DNA from: Chryseobacterium sp. MFBS3-17
GTDB taxonomy: Bacteria; Bacteroidota; Bacteroidia; Flavobacteriales; Weeksellaceae
DNA length: 64,000 nt
NCBI RefSeq assembly: GCF_020687745.1
Contig: NZ_JAJEWK010000012.1
Location: 62,001 to 126,000, forward strand
Direction: 5' to 3'
The notes under the pieces are model-generated. The model ran no database searches and was not told the DNA's origin. It saw only the letters and a list, made by a program, of their open reading frames with translations. Below are positions 37,689 through 45,099 of the stretch, in pieces (the first letter of the stretch is position 1; each line of letters opens with the position of its first letter). The position numbers and the translations under genes are program-made.

Positions 37689-39032
37689 ATGAATATTACC
37701 GAACTGGCCCTGGAACTCGGGGTTTCCACATACAGCATCAAGCAGTTTATCGATGATTTTGATCTGGAACTTTCAGAATGCCTCTATCCGAATATGGAAG
37801 TGAAGGATGATTTTCTGAAGTTTGCCCGTGAAAACAAAAAGTTCCTGCTGAACTATGAAAGGGATCTGGTGGAGGAAAAGACCTCGGAAGATATTGCAGA
37901 ACAGATTAACCAACCGGTAGAGAAAGTGGAGGAAGTGATTAAAAAGCAGAAGCCGAACCTCTTTGAAAACGGCATGTACAAATCCTCGGTATCCAGTTAT
38001 GGAATAGATCATGAATTGGGCGGGAATTATAATTTTGTATATAATTACTTTGGAAAAAAAACCTCACTCACCCAACGGGATTTCATAGGTTACCGGGATT
38101 TGTTTTTTTATATCACCGAGATGCTGAATCCTTTCATAGACGGGCAACAGGCCAGAGACTGGGGGATTTATAAACCTGCAGGAATCATCATGTATGGTCC
38201 CAAAGGCAGCGGCAAGATTTTCTGGGCAAGGAAAATTGCCGAAATCATCGGTTATGAATTCAAGGAAGTGAAAAACTCGTTTCTGGGTACTTCTTTTATT
38301 AACGGCGAAAAGGCAGATTTCAACGATTACCTCACCACCATGATGAAAGAGGACAAGGTGTTGCTGTTTCTGGAAAATTTTGACCAGATTGCACGTGACC
38401 GCTCTTCAGAAAACACTCAGTATTCGGAATTTGAAGAGACCAAAGAAATTATTCTGCACAGCATTCATCGTTTTGTGAATGAAGAATTACTGATGGTAGT
38501 GGCTGCCGATAACCTTTTGGGTATGGATTCTGAAGTGTTCGCGCCCGGAAGGTTTGATGTGAAAATTCCGGTATTCCCACCGAATGCCAGCGAGCGGGCC
38601 GAAATGATTATGCGTTATCTGATGATGAATCTGGACAAAGACGCCCTTCTGATGCGTATCCTGGAGCATAACGGGGCAGATTACAAACCGTTCTGGAAGG
38701 AGTACGCCTCGCGCATGAAACTCTTCAGCAATACCATGGTGATTGATTTTACACAGGGCGTGAAAAAGCGGCTCCGAAATCATTATCTGAAGGTGAAAAA
38801 CTCCGATTTTGTCATTGACCAATCCATTCTGGAGAACAGCCTTATAGAAGCGGCCAGCAAACTGACGGAAGATTATCTGAATTCTGTGCAGCAGTTTATC
38901 TATGAAGTTTCTGCCAATGATTATGATGTGTTTTCGCGCAGAATAGAGAATCTGAAACACGAACTGGATACCTACAAAGTGGTAGAAATGCCACGCCGGC
39001 AGATTGGTTTCGGGAAAAACGATGATAAATAA
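37689..39032 (+). CDS. AAA-family ATPase-like protein with altered Walker motifs
   Basis: The N-terminus (ITELALELGVSTYSIKQFI) looks like a small helical DNA- or protein-binding module. The AAA module starts near 130: a Walker A-like GPKGSGKIF (170-178) with Ile in place of the Thr/Ser that contacts Mg2+, a Walker B-like VLLFLEN (224-230) with Glu-Asn instead of Asp-Glu, and APGRFDVKIPVFPPN, which resembles the FtsH/proteasomal-ATPase region. It may bind but not efficiently hydrolyse ATP. It overlaps the FAD oxidoreductase gene by one base (TAATG), implying co-translation. Confidence 0.75.
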   Translation: MNITELALELGVSTYSIKQFIDDFDLELSECLYPNMEVKDDFLKFARENKKFLLNYERDLVEEKTSEDIAEQINQPVEKVEEVIKKQKPNLFENGMYKSSVSSYGIDHELGGNYNFVYNYFGKKTSLTQRDFIGYRDLFFYITEMLNPFIDGQQARDWGIYKPAGIIMYGPKGSGKIFWARKIAEIIGYEFKEVKNSFLGTSFINGEKADFNDYLTTMMKEDKVLLFLENFDQIARDRSSENTQYSEFEETKEIILHSIHRFVNEELLMVVAADNLLGMDSEVFAPGRFDVKIPVFPPNASERAEMIMRYLMMNLDKDALLMRILEHNGADYKPFWKEYASRMKLFSNTMVIDFTQGVKKRLRNHYLKVKNSDFVIDQSILENSLIEAASKLTEDYLNSVQQFIYEVSANDYDVFSRRIENLKHELDTYKVVEMPRRQIGFGKNDDK

Positions 39033-40153
39033 TGAAGCCTGAATTTCCTGCCATAAGCTTGTGGGAGAAAGAAACATTCTTCCGGAAAAGGGACGTTGTC
39101 ATTATAGGCGGCGGGTTTACAGGATTGTGGACCGCTCTGTCTGTAAAGGAAAGATTTCCGGAAAAGTCCGTGCTGGTTACCGAGCGGAGTGCTATCCCAC
39201 TGGGTGCTTCCACCAGAAATGCCGGTTTTGCCTGTTTCGGCAGCCTTACCGAGGTTCTGGCAGATTCGGAATTGCTGGGTTGGGAGAAGACGCTGAATCT
39301 GGTGAAAATGCGGTTTGATGGTTTGCAGAAAATTCAGCAATTTTTCGGGGCAGATGAGATTGATTATGAGCAGTGCGGCGGCTATGAACTGCTGAAAGAC
39401 CGAGCAGTTTTGAAGCATCTGGATGAGGTTAATGAAAAACTTTCGTCCATTACCGGAGTGGCAGAAACCTTTGTGCTGAATGAGCAGAAAAAGGACATAT
39501 TCGGCTTCGCAGAGGCAGAGTACCTTATTGAAAATCCTTTTGAAGGAGCCTTACATTCCGGCAAATTATTGATGAATTTGATGAAGCGCTGTCAGGATCA
39601 GGATATTGAATTTCTTTTCGGAACAGAAATAACGGCAGTGAATGAGGAGGATAGTCAAGTAATCGTCACAGGCACAAATTTCCGGGTGGAAGCGGCCCAA
39701 ATCATCATGTGTACCAACGCTTTTGCCAAAAACCTGGTGCCTGATGCTGAGGTTACTCCGGCGAGGGGGCAGATTCTTTTAACAGAACCCATAGAAAATC
39801 TGAAACTGAAGGGTACTTTCCATTATGACGAAGGATTTTATTATTTCCGGAATGTGGGTAACCGCATCTTGCTGGGAGGCGGACGTAATCAGGACTTTAA
39901 GGCGGAGGAAACCCTGGAGATGGTCACGACAGATTTCCTTCAGCATCATCTGGAAGATTTTCTGAAAACGGTTATTCTGCCGGGCAAAACTGTTCGTGTG
40001 GATCAGCGGTGGAGTGGCATTATGGCCATGGGTGCAGAGAAATTTCCGGTGATGAAAAGGCTTACGAACCGGCAGCTTCTAGTGGCCCGGCTTTCCGGAA
40101 TGGGCGTGGCACTGGCACCCGTGATGGGTGAAAAAGCAGCAGATATGCTTTAG
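39032..40153 (+). CDS. FAD-dependent oxidoreductase (DAO/DadA-like)
   Basis: The 373 residues have the FAD dinucleotide fold VVIIGGGFTGLWTALSVKE near 22-40, then STRNAGFACFG, which flanks the flavin in glycine/sarcosine oxidase-like enzymes. RGQILLTEP and the C-terminal SGMGVALAPVMGEKAA complete the DAO fold. Oxidation of a small amine or amino acid is inferred; the substrate is unknown. The start overlaps the stop of the AAA gene. Confidence 0.85.
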   Translation: MKPEFPAISLWEKETFFRKRDVVIIGGGFTGLWTALSVKERFPEKSVLVTERSAIPLGASTRNAGFACFGSLTEVLADSELLGWEKTLNLVKMRFDGLQKIQQFFGADEIDYEQCGGYELLKDRAVLKHLDEVNEKLSSITGVAETFVLNEQKKDIFGFAEAEYLIENPFEGALHSGKLLMNLMKRCQDQDIEFLFGTEITAVNEEDSQVIVTGTNFRVEAAQIIMCTNAFAKNLVPDAEVTPARGQILLTEPIENLKLKGTFHYDEGFYYFRNVGNRILLGGGRNQDFKAEETLEMVTTDFLQHHLEDFLKTVILPGKTVRVDQRWSGIMAMGAEKFPVMKRLTNRQLLVARLSGMGVALAPVMGEKAADML

Positions 40154-40217
40154 ATTCTTTGGTTGCATATGTTGCATCTAAAACTGCTGAATGCATCCGG
40201 AATTTATTTTTAAATAG

Positions 40218-40225
40218 TAAATTTG
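40218..40225 (+). promoter_or_regulatory. -7 box of the prfB promoter
   Basis: TAAATTTG, 17 bases before the TTG at 40243, which supports that unusual start codon. Confidence 0.55.
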
Positions 40226-40242
40226 CAGATTAAATATTCACA

Positions 40243-41355
40243 TTGATTAGTCAGGAACAAATAAAAGAAACTCAGTCCCGTATTGCGGATTTATACCGGT
40301 TTTTACAGATTGAGAAAAAGAAAATAGAAATCGCCAACGACGAGGAAAAGACGGCGGCACCCGAATTTTGGGATAACCCCAAAGAGGCTGAAGTCTTCAT
40401 GAAGCAGCTCCGGTCCAAAAAGAAATGGGTAGATGATTATGATGAGATTTTCTCCCGATTCGAGGATATTCAGGTGCTGGCAGAGTTTGCCCGGGAAGAT
40501 CCGGATTCAGACAAGGAACTGGATGTAGCCTACCCCGAACTCATCAGTAAAATTGAAGATCTGGAATTCCGGAATATGCTTTCTAATGAAGGCGATGAGC
40601 TTTCTGCAGTACTTCAGATTACGGCCGGCGCCGGTGGTACGGAATCCTGCGACTGGGCGTCTATGCTCATGCGGATGTACAATATGTGGGCAGAAAAAAA
40701 TGGCTACAAAGTACGAGAGCTGAACTATCAGGAAGGTGATGTGGCCGGTGTGAAAACCGTCACCCTTGAAATTGAAGGCGAATTTGCCTTTGGATACCTG
40801 CGCGGCGAAAACGGGGTACACCGCCTGGTTCGGATTTCACCATTTGATTCTAACGCGAAACGCCATACCAGTTTCGTGTCCGTATATGTCTATCCGCTGG
40901 TAGATGATACCATTGAGATTCACATAAACCCTGCCGATATTTCCTTCGAAACCATGCGGAGTTCCGGTGCCGGTGGACAGAATGTGAATAAGGTGGAAAC
41001 GGCAGTTCGCTTGCGACACGCACCTACCGGGATTATCATCGAAAACTCAGAGAGCCGTTCCCAATTGCAGAATAAAGAAAAAGCCATGCAGCTTTTACGC
41101 TCCAGACTTTACGAAATTGAGCTGGAAGAAAGAATGAAAGCGCGGAACGAAATTGAAGCGGGGAAAATGAAAATAGAATGGGGCAGCCAGATCCGGAATT
41201 ATGTGATGCATCCGTACAAACTGGTGAAGGATGTGCGTTCCGGTTATGAAACTTCGGACGTAGATGCGGTGATGAACGGCGAAATTACACCCTTCCTCAA
41301 ATCTTTCCTGATGGCTGATGGAACGGCAGTTTCAGATGACGATCTCGAGTTTTAG
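40243..41355 (+). CDS. prfB: Peptide chain release factor 2
   Basis: RF2 ends translation at UGA and UAA. The stop-recognition motif SPF is at 199-201 and the catalytic GGQ at 244-246 ([14 protein letters not shown]). The 370-residue frame is continuous, so the programmed +1 frameshift of many prfB genes is absent. The start is a TTG ([11 protein letters not shown]), supported by the promoter 17 bases upstream and the absence of a nearby ATG. Confidence 0.95.
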   Translation: MISQEQIKETQSRIADLYRFLQIEKKKIEIANDEEKTAAPEFWDNPKEAEVFMKQLRSKKKWVDDYDEIFSRFEDIQVLAEFAREDPDSDKELDVAYPELISKIEDLEFRNMLSNEGDELSAVLQITAGAGGTESCDWASMLMRMYNMWAEKNGYKVRELNYQEGDVAGVKTVTLEIEGEFAFGYLRGENGVHRLVRISPFDSNAKRHTSFVSVYVYPLVDDTIEIHINPADISFETMRSSGAGGQNVNKVETAVRLRHAPTGIIIENSESRSQLQNKEKAMQLLRSRLYEIELEERMKARNEIEAGKMKIEWGSQIRNYVMHPYKLVKDVRSGYETSDVDAVMNGEITPFLKSFLMADGTAVSDDDLEF

Positions 41356-41408
41356 CAATTTTTGTGGCAAAGCAGAATGTTGGATGGTCTAAACTACAGG
41401 GTGAGAAT

Positions 41409-41487
41409 CCGGCAGGTTTCCTGTGTGCATGATTTAGTCATCATCTCCAATCAGGAAGGTGGTGCATCGCACGGGTAAACCTTCCGG
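41409..41487 (+). other. Structured intergenic element of unknown type
   Basis: CCGG-c-AGGTTT-CCTGTG (41409-41425) pairs with CACGGG-t-AAACCT-t-CCGG (41470-41487). This makes a 16-bp stem with one mismatch and one bulge around a 44-base region that contains a smaller ATGA/TCAT hairpin. No T-run follows. A 33-codon frame (41377-41478) beginning MLDGLNYRVRIRQ covers the same bases, so a gene remnant is an alternative. It matches no riboswitch consensus I can recall. Confidence 0.45.
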
Positions 41488-41561
41488 AAGTTGCGTGAAA
41501 ACGGGCTTTAAAATTGGCAAACTTTAACAGTAAATCATTCCCCGAAAAAATGCCCGTTTTG

Positions 41562-41569
41562 TATCTTTG
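41562..41569 (+). promoter_or_regulatory. -7 box five bases before the DedA-family ATG
   Basis: TATCTTTG is followed by CAAAT and the ATG at 41575, predicting a leaderless or near-leaderless mRNA. Confidence 0.6.
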
Positions 41570-41574
41570 CAAAT

Positions 41575-42267
41575 ATGGAACATTATGAAAGTTGGAAGGA
41601 TCTTCTGAATCCTGAATTTTATATAAGAATGGGTGGTTTCTGGCTCGTCTTATTTATCATATTTGCAGAAACGGGTTTATTTGTGGGCTTTTTTCTGCCC
41701 GGCGACAGTCTTCTTTTTGTATCGGGGATTTATGCAGTAGAACTGGTGACACAGAGTGTTGGCTCCACCGGCAGCGATTTCTGGGATACTACATTACTGG
41801 CCACCTGCATTGCATTTGCAGCTGTAGTGGGAAATCAGGTAGGGTATTGGTTCGGGCGCCGTACCGGACCGGCATTGTTTAAAAAGGAAGATACCTTTTT
41901 CTTTAAAAAGAAATACCTGCTGCAGGCCCATGATTTTTTTGAGAAGCATGGATCCCTGGCCATCATTATGGCAAGATTTCTCCCTGTAGTGCGTACCTTT
42001 ACCCCCATCGTGGCAGGTATTGTAGATATGGACAGACGTAAATTTCTGGTAGATAATATCATCGGCGGTATCCTGTGGTCATTTTCACTGATTTTTGCCG
42101 GACATTATCTGGATAAACTGTTCATAGACCAGTTCGGAATTGACCTGAAGGCACATCTGGAACTCATTATTCTGGTCATTGTGGCGGTAACCACACTGCC
42201 GCTGATTTTGAAAATGATTTTTAACAAACATGAAGACCGCGATTTTGATCCTCAGAATCCTGAATAA
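41575..42267 (+). CDS. DedA-family membrane protein
   Basis: The 230 residues have the DedA motifs: ETGLFVGFFLPGDSLLF near 32-48 and GYWFGRRTGPALF near 90-102, then FFEKHGSLAIIMARFLPVVRTFTPIVAG, whose R-F-x-P-x-x-R core is typical. DedA proteins are inner-membrane lipid scramblases or flippases, recently linked to undecaprenyl phosphate recycling. There are four to five hydrophobic segments. It is monocistronic, with a terminator shared with the convergent esterase. Confidence 0.92.
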   Translation: MEHYESWKDLLNPEFYIRMGGFWLVLFIIFAETGLFVGFFLPGDSLLFVSGIYAVELVTQSVGSTGSDFWDTTLLATCIAFAAVVGNQVGYWFGRRTGPALFKKEDTFFFKKKYLLQAHDFFEKHGSLAIIMARFLPVVRTFTPIVAGIVDMDRRKFLVDNIIGGILWSFSLIFAGHYLDKLFIDQFGIDLKAHLELIILVIVAVTTLPLILKMIFNKHEDRDFDPQNPE

Positions 42268-42272
42268 ATACT

Positions 42273-42300
42273 GACCCGCTTCGCAAGCGGGTTATTTTTT
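42273..42300. terminator. Terminator between the DedA gene and the esterase
   Basis: ACCCGCTT/AAGCGGGT (42274-42281 and 42285-42292) is followed on the plus strand by TATTTTTTT. The right arm touches the stop codon of the minus-strand gene. Confidence 0.75.
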
Positions 42301-43164
42301 TACCCAGTTCAGAATGGCCGGAAAGATAATTTTGTCCCGCTTATGCTTACTGAAAAAACGCGGAGTATGTCCGGTGTTTTTCATGTAAACCAACTGATGA
42401 GGTACCTTTTTCGCCTTCAATACCGAGTCCAGTTTCAGAGCCTGATTCCGGTTCACCAGATAATCTGAATCCCCCTGAAATATCAGCGTGGGCACATGGC
42501 TCACATAATTTACCGGACTGGCTTCCCTGAATTTTTCGGAGAGATTTTTTCGGTTAAATTTTTCGCCGACCACGGTTTGTAAAGTAGGTGCGCTGTACCA
42601 CGAGTGAGCAGAAGAAAGATAAGTAGAACTGTGAAAATCTACCGGTCCGCTCATGGAAATCAGGCGTTTCACATATTCCGGATGCTGATAGCCGTAAAGC
42701 AGGGCCAGATGGGCACCTGCGCTTTCACCCAGAAGAATATAATGGTCGGGCAACAGGCCGGCTTTGGGAGCCAGTGTGTTGAATTGCTGTCTTGCCAGGT
42801 CTAAGTCCTGCAGTTGCTCGCGGTAGGTGATTTGCTTCTTACGGGAGGCATGCCGGTAATCAATATTGACGGTTGGCACCTGATGCTCGTGCAGATATTT
42901 CTGAATCATGATCATGTGTTCCTTGCGGCCATACTTCCACGCACCGCCGTGCACAATCATCACTACAGGCGATTCCGACGGGGCATTTTTTGGCAAAAAC
43001 ACATCCATAACCTGTTTCGGGTCTTCGCCATAGGGGAGGTTATAGATTTTCTGATCACCATTATCACCTACCCACACCCGGTATTTATTATTGCAGGAGG
43101 TAAATGCCGTAAGACCCGCTGCTCCCAGAAGCAGCACCGGTATTTTTCGCAAAAAAGATTTCAT
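42292..43164 (-). CDS. Lipoprotein alpha/beta hydrolase (BD-FAE/esterase type)
   Basis: From MKSFLRKIPVLLLGAAG the protein has a lipoprotein signal ending in the lipobox-like FTSC. Next come an HGGAW oxyanion motif, the nucleophile elbow GESAGAH, DSDYLV (acid) and NTGHTPRFF (His). It is therefore an envelope-anchored carboxylesterase-like enzyme. An ATG at 43176 lies only two bases from the -7 box, so I chose the third Met (43164); 43170 is also possible. The substrate is unknown. Confidence 0.82.
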   Translation of the reverse strand: MKSFLRKIPVLLLGAAGLTAFTSCNNKYRVWVGDNGDQKIYNLPYGEDPKQVMDVFLPKNAPSESPVVMIVHGGAWKYGRKEHMIMIQKYLHEHQVPTVNIDYRHASRKKQITYREQLQDLDLARQQFNTLAPKAGLLPDHYILLGESAGAHLALLYGYQHPEYVKRLISMSGPVDFHSSTYLSSAHSWYSAPTLQTVVGEKFNRKNLSEKFREASPVNYVSHVPTLIFQGDSDYLVNRNQALKLDSVLKAKKVPHQLVYMKNTGHTPRFFSKHKRDKIIFPAILNWVKK

Positions 43165-43178
43165 ACGCATGGTCATGA

Positions 43179-43186
43179 CAAAGGTA
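43179..43186 (-). promoter_or_regulatory. -7 box of the esterase gene
   Basis: The minus strand reads TACCTTTG, ending 14 bases before the chosen ATG at 43164. Confidence 0.5.
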
Positions 43187-43230
43187 CGTACTGTAAAACA
43201 AAAAAGAGGCTCAGCGCCTCTTGAATATGA

Positions 43231-44346
43231 TTAATTGAATAAATCTCTTACCTTATCGAAGAATGTTTTTTCTTTCCCGGAGGGTTCAGCTACCATTTCA
43301 CCCTTATTCAATTGATTTTCAAAAAATTCTTTCTGCTCGGGTGTCAGTTTCTGAGGGGTCCATACATTAATATGTACAAACATATCGCCCTTGCCGTAGC
43401 TGTCTATGCTGGGTAAGCCTTTGCCTGCCAGACGCAGGATTTTACCGGACTGGGTGCCCGGGTCGACTTTGATTTTTACTTTGCCGCCTACGGTAGGAAT
43501 TTCTTTCTGCGTTCCCAGAGCCGCTTCTGCAAACGAAACATAAAGTTCCTGATGCAGGTTATCTCCTTCACGCTTGATTTGGGCATCTGTTTCCTCTTCT
43601 ACCACCACCAGTAAATCGCCCGGAGTACCGCCAAAAGGGGCATCATTTCCTTTGCCGCGCACGTTCAGCTGAATGCCTTCTCTGGCGCCTGCCGGAATGT
43701 TGATGGTTACTTCATCGTCTTCTTTGATGAGTCCCTGTGCATTGGCTCCGGCCGGAATTTTATCGGCTATTTTTCCTGTACCCTGGCAGGTTCCGCAGTG
43801 GGTCTGTGTCTGCATCTGTCCGAACATGGTATTCATTACCTTTACCTGAACCCCGCTTCCGTTACAGGTGGTACATGTTTTGGAAGTAGCACCGGGAGCC
43901 AGTTTCATGCGTTTTACCTTGATGGTTTTCTGGGTTCCGTTTACCATTTCTTCCAGGTTCAGTTTGATGCGTACCCGCAGGTTAGACCCGCGCATCTGCT
44001 GTCTTTGGCCGCCGCCGAAACCGCCGCCGCCAAAATGTCCGCCAAAAATATCTCCGAACTGGCTGAAAATGTCTTCCATATTCATGCCTCCGAAACCGCC
44101 GCCACCAAAACCACCGGCACCGCCCATACCGGCGTGTCCATACTGGTCGTAGCGTGCTTTTGTGTTTTCGTCGCTCAGCACTTCATAGGCCTCTGCAGCT
44201 TCCTTGAACTTTTCTTCGGCTTCCTTGTCACCCGGGTTTTTATCTGGGTGATATTTCAGCGCCATTTTTCTGTAGGCCTTTTTTATTTCGTCTGCTGAAG
44301 CACTTTTAGATACCTCTAGCACTTCATAGTAATCTCTTTTTGCCAT
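43231..44346 (-). CDS. dnaJ: Chaperone protein DnaJ
   Basis: DnaJ delivers unfolded clients to DnaK. The J domain has HPD at 33-35, followed by a Gly/Phe-rich linker (about 73-113) and the C-terminal client-binding domains. Only two of the four zinc motifs are present: CTTCNGSG (158-165) and CGTCQGTG (184-191), which correspond to motifs 2 and 3 and together form zinc centre II. The positions of motifs 1 and 4 hold [10 protein letters not shown] and DKIPAGANA. The length of 371 is normal. It follows grpE. Confidence 0.95.
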   Translation of the reverse strand: MAKRDYYEVLEVSKSASADEIKKAYRKMALKYHPDKNPGDKEAEEKFKEAAEAYEVLSDENTKARYDQYGHAGMGGAGGFGGGGFGGMNMEDIFSQFGDIFGGHFGGGGFGGGQRQQMRGSNLRVRIKLNLEEMVNGTQKTIKVKRMKLAPGATSKTCTTCNGSGVQVKVMNTMFGQMQTQTHCGTCQGTGKIADKIPAGANAQGLIKEDDEVTINIPAGAREGIQLNVRGKGNDAPFGGTPGDLLVVVEEETDAQIKREGDNLHQELYVSFAEAALGTQKEIPTVGGKVKIKVDPGTQSGKILRLAGKGLPSIDSYGKGDMFVHINVWTPQKLTPEQKEFFENQLNKGEMVAEPSGKEKTFFDKVRDLFN

Positions 44347-44370
44347 ATTTTTTTCTTCAAAAAAGGAAAT

Positions 44371-44390
44371 CCGGCAGTCTGTGCTGCCGG
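44371..44390. repeat. Hairpin between grpE and dnaJ
   Basis: CCGGCAG/CTGCCGG (44371-44377 and 44384-44390) forms a 7-bp stem with a six-base loop. On the minus strand the T-run starts only six bases later, so it may be a weak attenuator or an mRNA processing site that lowers dnaJ relative to grpE. Confidence 0.5.
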
Positions 44391-44409
44391 TTCTCCATAT
44401 TTATTTTAA

Positions 44410-44949
44410 TTAATTTCCGGTGACTACTTTTGTAAAACGAATGACTTTATCGTGAAGCGTATATCCGGTTTCTATGACGTCTACAATTTTCCCTTTCAGG
44501 TCTTCAGACGGAGCAGTAATCTGGGTAATAGCCTCATGGAAATCCACATTAAAGTCATCTCCGGATTTTACTTCCAATTCCTTCAGGCCTTTTTCGCCCA
44601 GTTTGTTTTTCAGTTTCTGGTAAATAAGTTCCACCCCCTGCAGATCTGCTTCGTTACCGCGTTTTGAAATTTCTTTGATGGCCCGTTCGAAATCATCCAG
44701 AACTGCCAGCATGGAAATCATCAGATCCTGGTTGGCATACTGAAAAAACTCCATTTTCTCTTTGGAAGTCCGTTTTTTGTAGTTTTCAAATTCTGCAAAT
44801 AACCTTACATAGCGGTCACGCTCTTCTGCCAAAAGTTCTTCGGCAGTAGGTTCTTCTGCCATTTTTTCCTCCTGAATGACGTTCTCTTCCGTATGATTTT
44901 CCTCCTGTAGATTCAGATTTTCTTCGTGTATATCTTTATTTTCTGACAT
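44410..44949 (-). CDS. grpE: Nucleotide exchange factor GrpE
   Basis: GrpE releases ADP from DnaK. The start MSENKDIHEEN (44949) gives 179 residues; an upstream ATG adds seven unlikely residues. The acidic N-terminal tail leads into the long coiled coil (ELLAEERDRYVRLFAEFENYKKRT near 37-60) and the small beta domain ending GYTLHDKVIRFTKVVTGN, which is diagnostic. It forms an operon with dnaJ 63 bases downstream, with a hairpin between them. Confidence 0.95.
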   Translation of the reverse strand: MSENKDIHEENLNLQEENHTEENVIQEEKMAEEPTAEELLAEERDRYVRLFAEFENYKKRTSKEKMEFFQYANQDLMISMLAVLDDFERAIKEISKRGNEADLQGVELIYQKLKNKLGEKGLKELEVKSGDDFNVDFHEAITQITAPSEDLKGKIVDVIETGYTLHDKVIRFTKVVTGN

Positions 44950-45050
44950 AATGATTATTTTCTTTAGCATAGGTTCTCAAAATTTTTGCCAAATAACAAA
45001 GATGGACATTTCGGCAGTTTTAAAGATGAATTAGGTGTTGATAATTAAAT

Positions 45051-45081
45051 TTGTTAGACTGGGCTAACATTTCTATATTTG
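45051..45081 (+). promoter_or_regulatory. Promoter of the TonB-dependent receptor
   Basis: TTG at 45051-45053, a 20-base spacer and TATATTTG at 45074-45081 precede the ATG at 45100. The spacer is almost filled by the palindrome described separately. Confidence 0.75.
45052..45069. promoter_or_regulatory. Palindromic operator TGTTAG-N6-CTAACA (copy 1)
   Basis: TGTTAG-actggg-CTAACA lies between the -33 and -7 boxes of the receptor promoter, where a bound repressor would block RNA polymerase. The same arms occur at the mntH promoter 4 kb away. The form resembles DtxR/IdeR-type iron or manganese boxes (TTAGG-x-TAA type). Confidence 0.7.
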
Positions 45082-45099
45082 CAGTATAATTACTGTTCC

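Noticed and set aside
41401-41425. Possible cobalamin or FMN riboswitch upstream of the DedA gene (GGTGAGAATCCGGC)
   Set aside because: The short match resembles one core box, but the other conserved boxes of both riboswitch classes are absent and the downstream gene is not in either pathway.
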